From assembly GCA_016290415.1 (NCBI GenBank), contig JAEETP010000010.1, positions 1 through 45,267 of the forward strand: a stretch of 45,267 bases of DNA, written 5' to 3'. The first letter of the stretch is position 1, and every line of letters begins with the position of its first letter. This document shows, in pieces, positions 32,600-41,552 of this stretch. Both the position numbers and the translations under genes were made by a program. The notes below the pieces were generated by a model. That model searched no databases, had not been told where the DNA came from, and saw only the letters and a program-made list of their open reading frames with translations. The stretch comes from Bacteroidales bacterium. Its GTDB lineage: Bacteria > Bacteroidota > Bacteroidia > Bacteroidales > UBA932.

Positions 32600-33224
32600 T
32601 ATTCGAGCGGCGTTTTTTATTCTTCTTCTTGCCGAACGGCTGGCCCTGACGTGCATCCAGGGCACGCGGACGGTTGAACTCGCCGTGAACGGCGCCCAAC
32701 TCTATTCCCTCCGGAATCTCCAGCTTGCCGGCCGCAAGGCGTGCCATATCGTTTAGGATGGTCTCGTCTGCAACGGTGTCTTTGTTCCAGATGAGATACT
32801 GCTGACGCATATAGCGCGCCAGGTTTCGGATCATCTCGGTTTTTACGGTCTCATCTTCTATACCGGCCACCAGGTCTATCATATTCTCTATGTTGCGGCC
32901 GTAGCAGGTGGCCTTGATGGGAGTCTTGTCCACCGGGATGGGGTCGGGCTTGGCAGCCTTCTGCGCCGGGGAGGGCATCTCGTAGGGTGCGTCTATATCC
33001 AGGTCGTAGCCGGCAATGGCATATACGTGGTCCCAGAGCTTGCGCTTGTAGTCGGGATAGTCTTTGAGCGAAGGATTCAGCAGCGCCATCACGTTTACCA
33101 CAGCCTGAATCTGCTCCGAGCGCTTTTGCTTGTCTTCAATGCCCTTGACGCGCTCTATCATCTTCTGCACGTGCCTCCCGTATTCGGGAAGTATCAGTTT
33201 CTCTCTATATGTGTTGTAGTCCAT
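32589..33224 (-). CDS. DUF4290 protein
   Basis: 211 residues, soluble, mostly helical. Starts MDYNTYREKLILPEYGRHVQ, and includes KMIERVKGIEDKQKRSEQ, VMALLNPSLKDYPDYKRKLW, IENMIDLVAGIEDETVK and LARYMRQQYLIWNKDTV, which fit DUF4290, a Bacteroidota-restricted family of unknown function usually encoded near ftsK or murA. The tail is basic and Gly/Lys/Arg-rich (FGKKKNKKRRSNNGH), which might contact nucleic acid. Its last 11 bases overlap the ftsK start, so the two are coupled. A minus-strand -7 box TATCTTTG lies 40-47 bases upstream. Confidence 0.8.
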   Translation of the reverse strand: MDYNTYREKLILPEYGRHVQKMIERVKGIEDKQKRSEQIQAVVNVMALLNPSLKDYPDYKRKLWDHVYAIAGYDLDIDAPYEMPSPAQKAAKPDPIPVDKTPIKATCYGRNIENMIDLVAGIEDETVKTEMIRNLARYMRQQYLIWNKDTVADETILNDMARLAAGKLEIPEGIELGAVHGEFNRPRALDARQGQPFGKKKNKKRRSNNGH

Positions 33225-33251
33225 ACGGTCTTTTCTCTCTCAAAAATAGGC

Positions 33252-33282
33252 TTGTTAACTTTACAAAGATAACCTACTTTTG
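33252..33282 (+). promoter_or_regulatory. Promoter of rfbD (TTG-N20-TACTTTTG)
   Basis: TTG at 33252-33254, exactly 20 bases, then TACTTTTG at 33275-33282: full Bacteroidota -33/-7 match, 20 bases before ATG 33303. Confidence 0.6.
33264..33271 (-). promoter_or_regulatory. -7 box TATCTTTG for the DUF4290-ftsK operon
   Basis: Exact TAnnTTTG match on the minus strand, lying between the -33 and -7 elements of the divergent rfbD promoter, so the two promoters interleave and may exclude one another. No clear -33 for this strand. Confidence 0.4.
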
Positions 33283-33302
33283 TAGAAGAAAAAATAATTT
33301 AA

Positions 33303-34160
33303 ATGAGGAATATTTGGATTACAGGAGCCGGCGGGCAGCTGGGAACAGAACTGCAAATCAAGCTGAAAAGGCGCAAGGGCGTGTATGCCACCGACCTTGA
33401 GGTGGACATCTGCAACAGCGAGGCCGTGAGCCGCTTTATGGCGGACAACCGCATCGGCATCGTGATCAACTGCGCCGCCTACACCAACGTAGAGGCGGCA
33501 GAAGACAATCCCGACCTCTGCCGCAAGGTGAATGTCCTTGGGGCCAAAAACCTTGCCCAGGCAGCCCTGGAGGCCGATGCCGCACTGATTCAGATTTCCA
33601 CAGACTATGTGTTTGACGGGCTCAAGACCACCCCTTACACAGAGCAGGACTCCCCCGCCCCCCTGAGCGTCTACGGCGCCAGTAAAAAAGAGGCTGAAGA
33701 TGCCATCCGCGATATCGGCTGCCGCGGGGTCATTATCCGCACGGCCTGGCTATACTCCCCGTTCGGCAAGAACTTTATGAAGACGATGGCTTCTCTGGGC
33801 GCCGCCCGAGAAGAAGTCAGGGTTGTCTGCGACCAGATTGGCAGCCCCACCGCCGCCGACTCCCTATCCGACGCCATTATAAAGATAAGCCACAACATAG
33901 GCGACCGCCGCGGAGAGATATTCCACTTCAGCGGCGAAGGGCCGTGCAGCTGGAGCGACTTTGCCGCGGCGATTATGCACTGCGCCGGCAACCGCTGTCG
34001 CGTGGTGGATATAAAATCGGACGAGTATCCGCAAAAAGCCACCCGTCCGAAGTATTCTTACCTTTCAAAAGCCCTTATAAAGCAAGAGTTCGGCATTGAA
34101 GCCGAACCCTGGCAATCCGCCCTTGAGCGGAATATGAAGCGCTACAAGAGGATGTTATAG
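33303..34160 (+). CDS. rfbD: dTDP-4-dehydrorhamnose reductase
   Basis: 285 residues, extended short-chain dehydrogenase. RmlD/RfbD reduces dTDP-4-keto-rhamnose with NAD(P)H, the last step to dTDP-L-rhamnose for surface polysaccharide. Cofactor loop TGAGGQLG (7-14), [23 protein letters not shown], and the catalytic YxxxK pair Tyr124/Lys128 in [11 protein letters not shown] are all present. Length matches the family. rfbA, rfbB and rfbC are not in the window, so it stands alone with its own strong promoter. Its TAG stop overlaps the end of the convergent infB by six bases, with no terminator between. Confidence 0.94.
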   Translation: MRNIWITGAGGQLGTELQIKLKRRKGVYATDLEVDICNSEAVSRFMADNRIGIVINCAAYTNVEAAEDNPDLCRKVNVLGAKNLAQAALEADAALIQISTDYVFDGLKTTPYTEQDSPAPLSVYGASKKEAEDAIRDIGCRGVIIRTAWLYSPFGKNFMKTMASLGAAREEVRVVCDQIGSPTAADSLSDAIIKISHNIGDRRGEIFHFSGEGPCSWSDFAAAIMHCAGNRCRVVDIKSDEYPQKATRPKYSYLSKALIKQEFGIEAEPWQSALERNMKRYKRML

Positions 34161-36860
34161 AGTCCTCTTGATCTCTACGATGGTGTAGGCTTCGATAATG
34201 TCGCCCACCTTGATATCGTTGTAGTTCTCTATGTTCATACCGCAGTCGAAACCGGCGGCAACCTCCTTGACATCGTCTTTGAAACGCTTCAGGGAACCGA
34301 GCACGCCAGAGTAAACCACAATGCCGTCGCGGATCACGCGCACCTTGGCGGTGCGGGTCAGCTTGCCCTCCTTGACCATACAGCCGGCGATGGTGCCGAC
34401 CTTGGAAATCTTGAAGGTCTCGCGAACCTCGGCGGTGGCGGTGACTTCTTCTTTCTCTTCGGGAGCAAGCATACCTTCGATACCGTCCTTGACCTCGTTG
34501 ATGGCGTCGTAGATGACTGAGTAGAGGCGGATTTCGATGCCCTCTTTCTCTGCCTGACGGCGGGCATCAACAGAAGGACGCACCTGGAAGCCGATGATGA
34601 TGGCGTTGGAAGCCGCAGCCAGCAATACATCGCTCTCGGAGATGGCACCCACTGCCTTGTGGATGACGTTGACCTTGACCTCCTCGGTGGAAAGTTTGAT
34701 GAGAGAGTCGGACAGCGCCTCGATGGAACCGTCCACGTCGGCCTTGACAATAATGTTGAGTTCCTTGAAGTTGCCAATGGCGATGCGGCGGCCAATCTCC
34801 TCGAGGGTGACGTGCTGCTGAGCACGGATGCCCTGCATACGGAGCAGCTGCTCGCGCTTGTTGGCGATATCCTTGGCCTCTTTTTCGTCTTCCAGAACGT
34901 TGATGGTGTCACCCGCGGTGGGAGCGCCGTTCAGACCCAGCACAGAGACAGGGGTCGAAGGGCCGGCTTCGGTGATCTTCTGGCCACGCTCGTTGAACAT
35001 AGCCTTTACACGGCCGGTGTAGCAGCCCGCCAGCACAACGTCGCCCACGTGAAGGGTTCCGGCCTGCACCAGCACGGTGGCCAAATAGCCGCGGCCCTTG
35101 TCCAGGGAGGACTCAACCACGCTGCCGACAGCGCGCTTGTTGGGGTTGGCCTTGAGGTCCAGCATATCAGCCTCGAGCAGCACCTTATCCAAAAGCTTGT
35201 CTACGTTTATACCCTTCTTTGCAGAGATCTCCTGGCACTGGTACTTGCCGCCCCAGTCCTCTACAAGGATATTCATATTGGCCAGCTGCTCGCGGATTTT
35301 CTCTCCGCTGGCGCCGGGCTTATCTATCTTGTTGATTGCAAACACCATAGGCACGCCGGCCGCCTGCGCGTGGTTGATGGCCTCAATGGTCTGGGGCATC
35401 ACGGCGTCGTCGGCTGCGATAATGATGATGGCAATGTCGGTCATCTTGGCACCGCGGGCACGCATAGCGGTGAAGGCTTCGTGACCCGGAGTATCCAGGA
35501 AGGTGATGCGGCGGCCGTTTTCCAGCTTCACGCTGTAGGCACCGATGTGCTGGGTGATACCGCCCGCCTCGCCGGCAATCACGTTGGTGTTGCGGATGTT
35601 GTCCAGCAGCGAAGTTTTACCGTGGTCCACGTGACCCATCACAGTGATGATAGGAGGTCTGGGAACCAGATCCTCCGGACGGTCTTCTTCCTGCTCCAGG
35701 GCTTCCTGCTCGCCGGCGGTGGTGAACTCTATCTTATAGCCGAACTCCTCTGCCACCAGGGTCAGCACGTCGGCCTCGAGTCTCTGGTTGATGGATACCA
35801 TCTGGCCCAGGTTCATACAAGCCTCAATGACCTTGGTCACGGGGGTGTTGTTCATCATTATGGCAAGTTCGTTTACAGTAACGAACTCGGTGACCTTAAG
35901 CACGTTGCTGGTGAGCATCTCCTGCTGCATTGCCTCTTCTTGCTTGGCCTCGAACATCTCCCTCTTCTCACGGCGGTGCTTGCTGCCCTTGGTCTTGCTG
36001 CGGCTTTCGGTGAGCCTTGCGTAGGTCTCCTTGATCTGGCGCTGAACCTCGTCGGCCTCTATCTCGGGACGTACAAACTTGCTGGGGGCGGAATCTTTGC
36101 CCTTCTTGCCGCGGCGGCCCTTTTCCTGATCCTTGCCGCCGTAGTTTGCGCTCTGGCTGATATCCACCTTTGCGCTCTGCTTGTGGATTCTCTCGCGCTT
36201 TTTGTTCTTGTCGCGCTGTTTGTCGCGGGACACCGGCTTGGTCTCTTCCAGGTCAATCTTGCCTATGATGGAGGGGCCTTTGAGCTTCTCTACCTTGGTT
36301 TCGATGTGCTCGATGACAGGTTTATCCACAACGGATTCGGGCTCTGCCGCAGGCTGCGCCGGAGTCTCTACCGGCTCGGGTTTAACCTCTGCAGGCTTGG
36401 GCTCGGCAGGTTTTTCCTTGGGTTTTGCGGGCTTTTTCTGAGCGTCAAGGTCAATCTTGTCCAACACCTTGATAGAGGGCTTTTCGCTCTGGGGAGCGGG
36501 TTCCTCTTTCCCAGGTGCAGGCTCTGCGGGTTTCTCTGCCGGAGCAGCCGCAGGCTTGGGGGCAAACGGTTTGCCGGCCAGGACATTAGTCTTGATAATA
36601 ACCTCCTCGGGCTCTTCTGCCGGAGCCTTGGTTTTCTCGCTCTCGGTGATTTCCTTTACGGTGATGGCCACCTTGCGGGACTGCTCTTTAAGGAGGTGTT
36701 CTTTTGCAAACTCTTTCTCTACCAAGGCATAAGCCTCTTCAGAAAGCTGTGCGCCCGGGTTCGCATCAATCTCGATTCCCTTTTTCTTAAGGAACTCGAC
36801 CAATGTGCCCAGAGCAATGTTAAACTCTTTGACTACCTTGCTTGCTCTAATTTTTGCCAT
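34155..36860 (-). CDS. infB: Translation initiation factor IF-2
   Basis: 901 residues. IF-2 is the GTPase that places fMet-tRNA on the 30S subunit and helps subunits join. N-terminal IF2_N domain ([20 protein letters not shown]), then a long low-complexity Pro/Ala/Glu/Lys linker (about 75-280), a second helical region, and the G domain from about residue 407: [11 protein letters not shown] (G1), DTPGHEAF (G3), NKIDKPGA (G4), then domains II-IV with the C2 initiator-binding module. Size fits Bacteroidota IF-2 (about 900-1000). Last gene of rimP-nusA-infB, 6 bases after nusA. It converges on rfbD with a six-base overlap. Confidence 0.98.
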   Translation of the reverse strand: MAKIRASKVVKEFNIALGTLVEFLKKKGIEIDANPGAQLSEEAYALVEKEFAKEHLLKEQSRKVAITVKEITESEKTKAPAEEPEEVIIKTNVLAGKPFAPKPAAAPAEKPAEPAPGKEEPAPQSEKPSIKVLDKIDLDAQKKPAKPKEKPAEPKPAEVKPEPVETPAQPAAEPESVVDKPVIEHIETKVEKLKGPSIIGKIDLEETKPVSRDKQRDKNKKRERIHKQSAKVDISQSANYGGKDQEKGRRGKKGKDSAPSKFVRPEIEADEVQRQIKETYARLTESRSKTKGSKHRREKREMFEAKQEEAMQQEMLTSNVLKVTEFVTVNELAIMMNNTPVTKVIEACMNLGQMVSINQRLEADVLTLVAEEFGYKIEFTTAGEQEALEQEEDRPEDLVPRPPIITVMGHVDHGKTSLLDNIRNTNVIAGEAGGITQHIGAYSVKLENGRRITFLDTPGHEAFTAMRARGAKMTDIAIIIIAADDAVMPQTIEAINHAQAAGVPMVFAINKIDKPGASGEKIREQLANMNILVEDWGGKYQCQEISAKKGINVDKLLDKVLLEADMLDLKANPNKRAVGSVVESSLDKGRGYLATVLVQAGTLHVGDVVLAGCYTGRVKAMFNERGQKITEAGPSTPVSVLGLNGAPTAGDTINVLEDEKEAKDIANKREQLLRMQGIRAQQHVTLEEIGRRIAIGNFKELNIIVKADVDGSIEALSDSLIKLSTEEVKVNVIHKAVGAISESDVLLAAASNAIIIGFQVRPSVDARRQAEKEGIEIRLYSVIYDAINEVKDGIEGMLAPEEKEEVTATAEVRETFKISKVGTIAGCMVKEGKLTRTAKVRVIRDGIVVYSGVLGSLKRFKDDVKEVAAGFDCGMNIENYNDIKVGDIIEAYTIVEIKRTL

Positions 36861-36866
36861 ATAAGA

Positions 36867-38111
36867 TTATTCAAATTCTGAACGCAATATTCTCTGAACT
36901 TCTTCTACAGTTTCGTCTTCCAGGTCGGCACGCTTGCTGATTTCCTCTACGGGAAGTGCAAGCACGCTCTTTGCGGTGTCAAGGCCGATAGCCTTGAGAG
37001 CATCAATGATCCAGCCGTCAATCTCGTCGCTGAAATCGTCCAGCAATACATCCTCTTCTTCCTCTGCGGCCTCAGCCTCGTCCACCTCGCGGTAAGCCTC
37101 TATCTGATAGTCAATGAGCATACCAGCCAGCTTGATGTTGCAGCCGCCCTTGCCAATTGCCACCGAAACTTCGCTGGGTTTGAGATAAACGTTTACGGTC
37201 TTGTTGGCCTCGTCAAACTCCATAGATGAGATGCGTGCGGGAGAGAGCGCCCTCTGGATGAGGAGCTGCTTGTTGTTGGTCCAGTTGATCACGTCTATGT
37301 TCTCGTTGTGGAGCTCCTTTACGATGCCGTGGATACGGGAACCCTTGACACCCACGCAGGCGCCCACGGGGTCGATGCGGTCGTCATAAGACTCCACAGC
37401 CACCTTGGCGCGCTCGCCGGGGATGCGGACCACCTTCTTGATGGTGATAAGGCCGTCAAAGATCTCGGGCACCTCCTGCTCGAAGAGCTTCTCCAGGAAG
37501 AGGTTGGAGGTACGGGAAAGGGTGATGACGGGTTTGTTGTTGCGCATCTCCACGTCGGTGATGATGGCCTTCACGGTGTCATCCTTGCGGAAGAAATCAG
37601 AAGGGATCTGCTCGGTCTTGGGAAGCACCAGCTCGTTCTTGTCCTCGTCGTGGATAATGGTCTCTTTCTTCCAGGACTGGTGCACCTGGCCAACGATAAT
37701 CTCGCCGATACGCTCTTTGTAGCGGTTGTAGAGGTTGGCATTTTCCAGATCCATAATGCGGCCGGCCAGATTCTGGCGGATGTTGAGTATGCCGCGGCGG
37801 CCAAACTGGCTGAGTTCCACCTTCTCCACGAAGTCCTCGCCCACATCGTAACTGTCGTCTATCTTGCGGACATCTTCCAGAGAAATCTGAGTGGCGGGGT
37901 CCTCTACCTCTTCCACAACCTCGCGGGTGCGCCAGATCTCAAAGTCGCCCTTGTCGATATTGATCACGATGTCAAAGTTGGAGCCCTCTCCGTACATCTT
38001 TTCGAGCTGTGCACGGAACGCCTCCTCAAGGACGCTCATCATCGTGGGCCTGTCTATGTTCTTTCCCTCTTTGAATTCAGCAAAAGTGCTGACAAGATTT
38101 ATCCCTTCCAT
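36867..38111 (-). CDS. nusA: Transcription termination/antitermination factor NusA
   Basis: 414 residues. NusA binds RNA polymerase and nascent RNA and modulates pausing, termination and antitermination. N-terminal polymerase-binding domain (LVSTFAEFKEGKNIDR, VLEEAFRAQLEKMYG), S1 domain (GEIIVGQVHQSWKKETIIHD), and two KH domains (DPVGACVGVKGSRIHGIVKE and VSVAIGKGGCNIKLAGML, with GxxG loops). After KH2 comes an acidic stretch (EAEAAEEEEDVLLDDFSDE) and a short C-terminal helical domain, as usual in Bacteroidota, which lack the second acidic repeat of E. coli (495 residues). It follows rimP by 8 bases and precedes infB by 6. Confidence 0.97.
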   Translation of the reverse strand: MEGINLVSTFAEFKEGKNIDRPTMMSVLEEAFRAQLEKMYGEGSNFDIVINIDKGDFEIWRTREVVEEVEDPATQISLEDVRKIDDSYDVGEDFVEKVELSQFGRRGILNIRQNLAGRIMDLENANLYNRYKERIGEIIVGQVHQSWKKETIIHDEDKNELVLPKTEQIPSDFFRKDDTVKAIITDVEMRNNKPVITLSRTSNLFLEKLFEQEVPEIFDGLITIKKVVRIPGERAKVAVESYDDRIDPVGACVGVKGSRIHGIVKELHNENIDVINWTNNKQLLIQRALSPARISSMEFDEANKTVNVYLKPSEVSVAIGKGGCNIKLAGMLIDYQIEAYREVDEAEAAEEEEDVLLDDFSDEIDGWIIDALKAIGLDTAKSVLALPVEEISKRADLEDETVEEVQRILRSEFE

Positions 38112-38119
38112 TTGAAAAT

Positions 38120-38581
38120 TTAAAATTTGATTATCGGTTTTGCTGTTTTTATTTCACTGTAAAGAAGATGCTCGGTAACAGTCTCCCTGGCCTTGGCGCC
38201 CTTGCCCTCGGCCTTGCGCAGGAAGGATATCTCCACCCCTTCTTCGTCTGCCGAAAGCAGCGTGGCGTTTACCCTCTCGCCGCTTTTGCGGGTCAGCTGG
38301 ATTTCGCTGCCAACCTCCTTTTTCCACTGGCGCAGCACCTTGAAGGGCGATGTGAGCCCGGCGGAGCCGATGGTAAGAGAGTAGTCCTCTTCGTCGCGGT
38401 TTACGGCCTGCTGGATAAATTCAGTCATACCCACGCAGTCGTCAAGGGTGACATCGCGGTCGTCGGCATCTATGGTGACGTCCACATCGTTGTCCTTGCT
38501 GATTTCTACGCTTACCACAAAGAGGCCGTTCTGGGCGGCATACTGCTCTGCTGCAAGTTTAAGTTGATCTGCCTGTTTCAT
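38120..38581 (-). CDS. rimP: Ribosome maturation factor RimP
   Basis: 153 residues from ATG 38581 (MKQADQLK). RimP assists 30S maturation. The N-terminal part has NGLFVVSVEISKDNDVDVTI and DDCVGMTEFIQQAVN (the 'D.V.V.ID....v..ddC..vsr' pattern), followed by YSLTIGSAGLTSPFKVLRQW, where the family has 'Y.LEVSSPGl..pL', and a C-terminal SH3-like domain. The longer frame from 38632 is rejected because its first codons lie upstream of the predicted transcript start (promoter 38630-38661). First gene of the rimP-nusA-infB operon, a conserved order in bacteria, which supports the call despite low sequence conservation. Confidence 0.93.
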   Translation of the reverse strand: MKQADQLKLAAEQYAAQNGLFVVSVEISKDNDVDVTIDADDRDVTLDDCVGMTEFIQQAVNRDEEDYSLTIGSAGLTSPFKVLRQWKKEVGSEIQLTRKSGERVNATLLSADEEGVEISFLRKAEGKGAKARETVTEHLLYSEIKTAKPIIKF

Positions 38582-38629
38582 CTTCCGGTAAAAAAATGAG
38601 GGACTTGCCCAGCCCCTCGAATTCGCGTG

Positions 38630-38661
38630 CAAATATAGGTCTTATCGCTTTATTGTGCAAA
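38630..38661 (-). promoter_or_regulatory. Promoter of the rimP-nusA-infB operon (TTTG-N20-TATATTTG)
   Basis: On the minus strand TTTG (38661-38658), exactly 20 bases, then TATATTTG (38637-38630): the best -33/-7 match in the window. Start of transcription near 38623 leaves a leader of about 40 bases and fixes the rimP start at 38581. Confidence 0.7.
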
Positions 38662-38703
38662 TTTTATTACCTTAGCCACGCATTTTTTAAAAGATTGATG
38701 TAA

Positions 38704-39714
38704 ATGAAGTTATCTGCCAGGGAAATCGCAGACCACCTTAAGGGCGACATCAAGGGAAACCCCGACGTACTGGTCTCTTCTCCCGCCAGAATAGAATATG
38801 GAAAGCCGGGCAACATCTGCTTTCTGGCCAACCTTAAATACGAGAAATACCTCTATACCACCGGCGCCGACATTGTGCTGGTAAACCGCTCTTTTGAGCC
38901 CAAACAGCCGGTCAAGGCGACCTTGATTGCCGTGGACGATGCCTATCAGGCGGTGGCCGACCTGCTGGAGTATTTCTCTTCGCTGAAGAAATCCCGCCGC
39001 CGCGGCAACCGCCTGTCGCGCTTTTTCAGCTTCACCCGCCGCATCCGCGGCAAAGTGGCCCGCGGCACCTGGGTCGGCGATTTCGTGACCATAGAGCGCG
39101 GCGCCAAGGTGGGCCGTGACTGCCAGATTTACGACCAGGTTTACATAGGCTGCAACGTCACCATCGGCGACAATGTCACCCTCTACCCCGGCGTCAAGAT
39201 TTACCACGACTGCGTGATTGGCAACAATTGCATACTGCACGCCGGCAGCGTGATAGGGGCCGACGGCTTTGGCTTTGCCCCTCGCGAAGACGGCTCCTAC
39301 AAGAAGATACAGCAGACCGGCAACGTGGTGCTGGAAGATGACGTGGAGATAGGGGCCAACACCTGCATTGACCGCGCCACAATGGGATCGACCATAATCC
39401 ACAAAGGTGTCAAACTGGACGACCTGGTGATGATTGCCCACAACGTGGAGATAGGCGCCAACACCGTGATGGCGGCTATGTGCGGAGTGGCCGGCAGCAC
39501 CCACATTGGCGAGCATTGCGTATTCGGAGGGCAGTGCGGAATCGGCGGGCACATCCATATCGCCGACCACACCACCCTGGCGGCAAAGACCGGCCTTATG
39601 AAAGACTGGAAGACTCCCCGCCAGAGCCTTATGGGCTATCCGGCAATGACTTATATGCAGTATATGCGTGCTTATTCGGCATTTAAGAAAAGCGGTGATG
39701 CAGCACACGATTAA
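38704..39714 (+). CDS. lpxD: UDP-3-O-(3-hydroxyacyl)glucosamine N-acyltransferase
   Basis: 336 residues. LpxD adds the N-linked 3-hydroxyacyl chain in lipid A synthesis, the third step. N-terminal uridine-binding domain (SSPARIEYGKPGNICFLAN), then a left-handed beta-helix of hexapeptide repeats (about 118-300: VGRDCQIYDQVYIGCNVTIG and similar). The catalytic His is His246 in DLVMIAHNVEIG, matching His239 of E. coli, and VIGADGFGFAP is the LpxD signature. Length agrees with E. coli (341). First gene of lpxD-lpxC-lpxA-wbqC; the next start lies inside its last codons. A weak TACCTTAG box (38668-38675) may serve as its promoter. Confidence 0.97.
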   Translation: MKLSAREIADHLKGDIKGNPDVLVSSPARIEYGKPGNICFLANLKYEKYLYTTGADIVLVNRSFEPKQPVKATLIAVDDAYQAVADLLEYFSSLKKSRRRGNRLSRFFSFTRRIRGKVARGTWVGDFVTIERGAKVGRDCQIYDQVYIGCNVTIGDNVTLYPGVKIYHDCVIGNNCILHAGSVIGADGFGFAPREDGSYKKIQQTGNVVLEDDVEIGANTCIDRATMGSTIIHKGVKLDDLVMIAHNVEIGANTVMAAMCGVAGSTHIGEHCVFGGQCGIGGHIHIADHTTLAAKTGLMKDWKTPRQSLMGYPAMTYMQYMRAYSAFKKSGDAAHD

Positions 39715-40759
39715 ACAGTCATACACGTTCTGCGGCAAAGGCCTCCACACCGGAGTGATTGCCAATATGACTCTGCACCCCGCGGAGGCGGGCAGCGGCA
39801 TCCGCTTTGTCCGCACCGACATAAGCACCGACGCCATTGTCCCCGCCCTGGCCACAAACGTGGGCCCGACCAACCGCAGCACCACAATCTGCAGCGGAGA
39901 TGCATCGGTAAGCACGCTGGAGCACCTTATGAGCGCCTGCGCCGGGCTGGGGATAGATAACCTTCTGGTGGAGATCGATGCCCCGGAAGTGCCTATCCTG
40001 GACGGCAGTGCAAAGCCCTATGTCGAGGCTATTATGGCAGACGGCCTGCTGGCGCAGGATGCCCCGCGCAAGTGTCTCCGCCTGCGCGAGCCTTTCCACT
40101 ATGAAGATGAGAGCGGCGCCATCATCGACATCCTGCCTGCCGAGTCCCTGAAGATAGATCTTACAGTAGATTTCAACTCAAAGGTGCTGGGAGTTCAACG
40201 TTTCGTCTATTCGCCTCCGCCTGAAAGTTCCGCTCCCTGTCCCCATAACACTGGGGCTCTGCCCCAACCCCTGCCGCTCCGCGCTGGCTATTCTTTTGGC
40301 TCACCCTCACGCGCTCCGCTATCGCCTGATGGCGATTCCTATTCTTCGATTGACGATAACGGCGGATGCAAAAGCTATACAGACTATGCCACGCAGATAG
40401 CGCCGTGCCGCACTTTCTGCTTTTTCCACGAACTGGAGTTCCTGGCTTCCAAAGGGCTCATAAAGGGCGGCGACACAGAAAACGCGATAGTGGTTGTGGA
40501 GCATCCAGTGGACCCGGCCACCCTGAAGCGGATGCAGTCTCTTTTTGGCGTAGGCGATCTTGAAGTGCACGAGGGCTACCTCAACAATCTGCAGCTCTAC
40601 TTCCCCGACGAGATTGTGCGCCACAAGATGCTGGACATACTGGGTGACTTCGCGCTGCTGGGAGCGCCCCTGCTGGGCACAATTATTGCGAGAAAAACAG
40701 GACACCGCATAAATACCGCGGTATGCAAATCACTACTCGAATCAGACTTGCTTTATTAA
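39698..40759 (+). CDS. lpxC: UDP-3-O-acyl-N-acetylglucosamine deacetylase without the usual FabZ fusion
   Basis: 353 residues from ATG 39698, overlapping lpxD by 17 bases. LpxC removes the acetyl group, the committed step of lipid A synthesis, using Zn2+. Ligands His76 (STLEHLMSA), His309 and Asp313 (HKMLDILGD) and the general-acid His336 (TGHRINTAV) are present. Two oddities. In most Bacteroidota LpxC is fused to FabZ in a protein of about 460 residues; here the frame ends after LESDLLY and lpxA follows after one base, with no FabZ anywhere in the window. And residues about 174-222 are a Pro/Ser-rich stretch between KVLGVQRFVYS and DYATQIAPCRTF with no match in the family. The spacing from His76 to His309 is about 70 residues more than in E. 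coli, in line with an insertion. Confidence 0.95.
   Translation: MQHTIKQSYTFCGKGLHTGVIANMTLHPAEAGSGIRFVRTDISTDAIVPALATNVGPTNRSTTICSGDASVSTLEHLMSACAGLGIDNLLVEIDAPEVPILDGSAKPYVEAIMADGLLAQDAPRKCLRLREPFHYEDESGAIIDILPAESLKIDLTVDFNSKVLGVQRFVYSPPPESSAPCPHNTGALPQPLPLRAGYSFGSPSRAPLSPDGDSYSSIDDNGGCKSYTDYATQIAPCRTFCFFHELEFLASKGLIKGGDTENAIVVVEHPVDPATLKRMQSLFGVGDLEVHEGYLNNLQLYFPDEIVRHKMLDILGDFALLGAPLLGTIIARKTGHRINTAVCKSLLESDLLY
40216..40365 (+). repeat. Palindrome-rich in-frame insertion within lpxC
   Basis: About 150 bases encoding residues 174-222, rich in Pro, Ser and Gly. The DNA carries perfect inverted repeats: GGGGC-TCT-GCCCC (40253-40265) and ATCGCC-TGAT-GGCGAT (40321-40336). Flanking codons join directly into conserved LpxC sequence, and the frame is kept. 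Base use (CTCCGC, CCCCAACCCC) differs from neighbouring coding DNA. Confidence 0.5.
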
Positions 40760-40760
40760 A

Positions 40761-41552
40761 ATGGATTCCAACAACCTGTCATATATCCACCCCGGCGCCA
40801 AGATTGGCAAAAACGTGGTGATAGAACCCTTTTGTTATATTGCCGAACACGTGGAGATTGGTGACGGCTGCCATATAGGCCCCAACGCCACTATATACGA
40901 TTACGTCCGTATGGGCAGCGACTGCGCGGTGTTTCCCGGAGCCGTTGTGGGCGCCATTCCGCAGGATTTGAAATATGACGGGGAAGAGAGCTGGGTAGAG
41001 ATTGGCAGCCGCACCACCATCCGTGAATGCGCCACCATAAACCGCGGCACCGCCGCCAGCGGCAAGCGCTTGACCAAGGTGGGAAATGACTGCCTGATTA
41101 TGTCCTACGCCCACATCGCCCACGACTGCCGCATCGGCGACCATTGCATTGTGGTAAGCCACGTTGGCCTGGCCGGAGAAACCGAGCTGGACGACTGGGC
41201 AATAGTGGGCGGCGGCACAATGGTGCACCAGTTCTGCCGCATCGGCGCCCACGCTATGCTGGGCGGGGCCAGCGCCACCAACAAGGACATCCCTCCCTAC
41301 ATCCTTTCTGCCGGCAATCACGCCATCTACGAGGGCATCAATGCCATAGGCCTCAGGCGCCGCGGCTTCTCAAATGCCGAGATAGAAGAGATCAAGAGCG
41401 TGTACAAGATTATCTATGAAGAGAACAACAATGTCTCCGACGCCCTGCGCATTGTGGACGAGTTGTATCCCGACGGCAAGCACGCCAAAATCATCACCGA
41501 CTTTATCCGCGCCTCAAAGCGTGGAATCTGCCGCCGTGGGGGAGCAGAATAG
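40761..41552 (+). CDS. lpxA: Acyl-ACP-UDP-N-acetylglucosamine O-acyltransferase
   Basis: 263 residues, left-handed beta-helix acyltransferase, the first step of lipid A synthesis. Hexapeptide repeats run from IHPGAKIGKNVVIEPFCYIA to about residue 185 (HQFCRIGAHAMLGGAS). Catalytic His121 lies in SYAHIAHDC, the equivalent of E. coli His125; ATINRGTA and the helical C-terminal domain (EGINAIGLRRRGFSNAEIEE) are standard. Length is that of E. coli LpxA (262). It starts one base after the lpxC stop. The wbqC-like gene starts with GTG inside its last 32 bases. Confidence 0.98.
   Translation: MDSNNLSYIHPGAKIGKNVVIEPFCYIAEHVEIGDGCHIGPNATIYDYVRMGSDCAVFPGAVVGAIPQDLKYDGEESWVEIGSRTTIRECATINRGTAASGKRLTKVGNDCLIMSYAHIAHDCRIGDHCIVVSHVGLAGETELDDWAIVGGGTMVHQFCRIGAHAMLGGASATNKDIPPYILSAGNHAIYEGINAIGLRRRGFSNAEIEEIKSVYKIIYEENNNVSDALRIVDELYPDGKHAKIITDFIRASKRGICRRGGAE

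Noticed and set aside
32600..32665. N-terminal extension of ftsK
   Set aside because: The added 22 residues lie in the DUF4290 coding region and do not resemble FtsK; MATKKKKK is the usual kind of start.
34659..36881. 740-codon open frame opposite infB
   Set aside because: It is the antisense of infB, whose GTPase motifs are all present in the minus frame. The predicted protein is Leu/Gly/Val/His-rich with no domain; long antisense frames are common in GC-rich genes.
41416..41520. Upstream ATG extension of the wbqC gene
   Set aside because: The extra 35 codons lie within lpxA and read as Ser/Thr/Pro-rich off-frame sequence; the conserved domain begins after GTG 41521.
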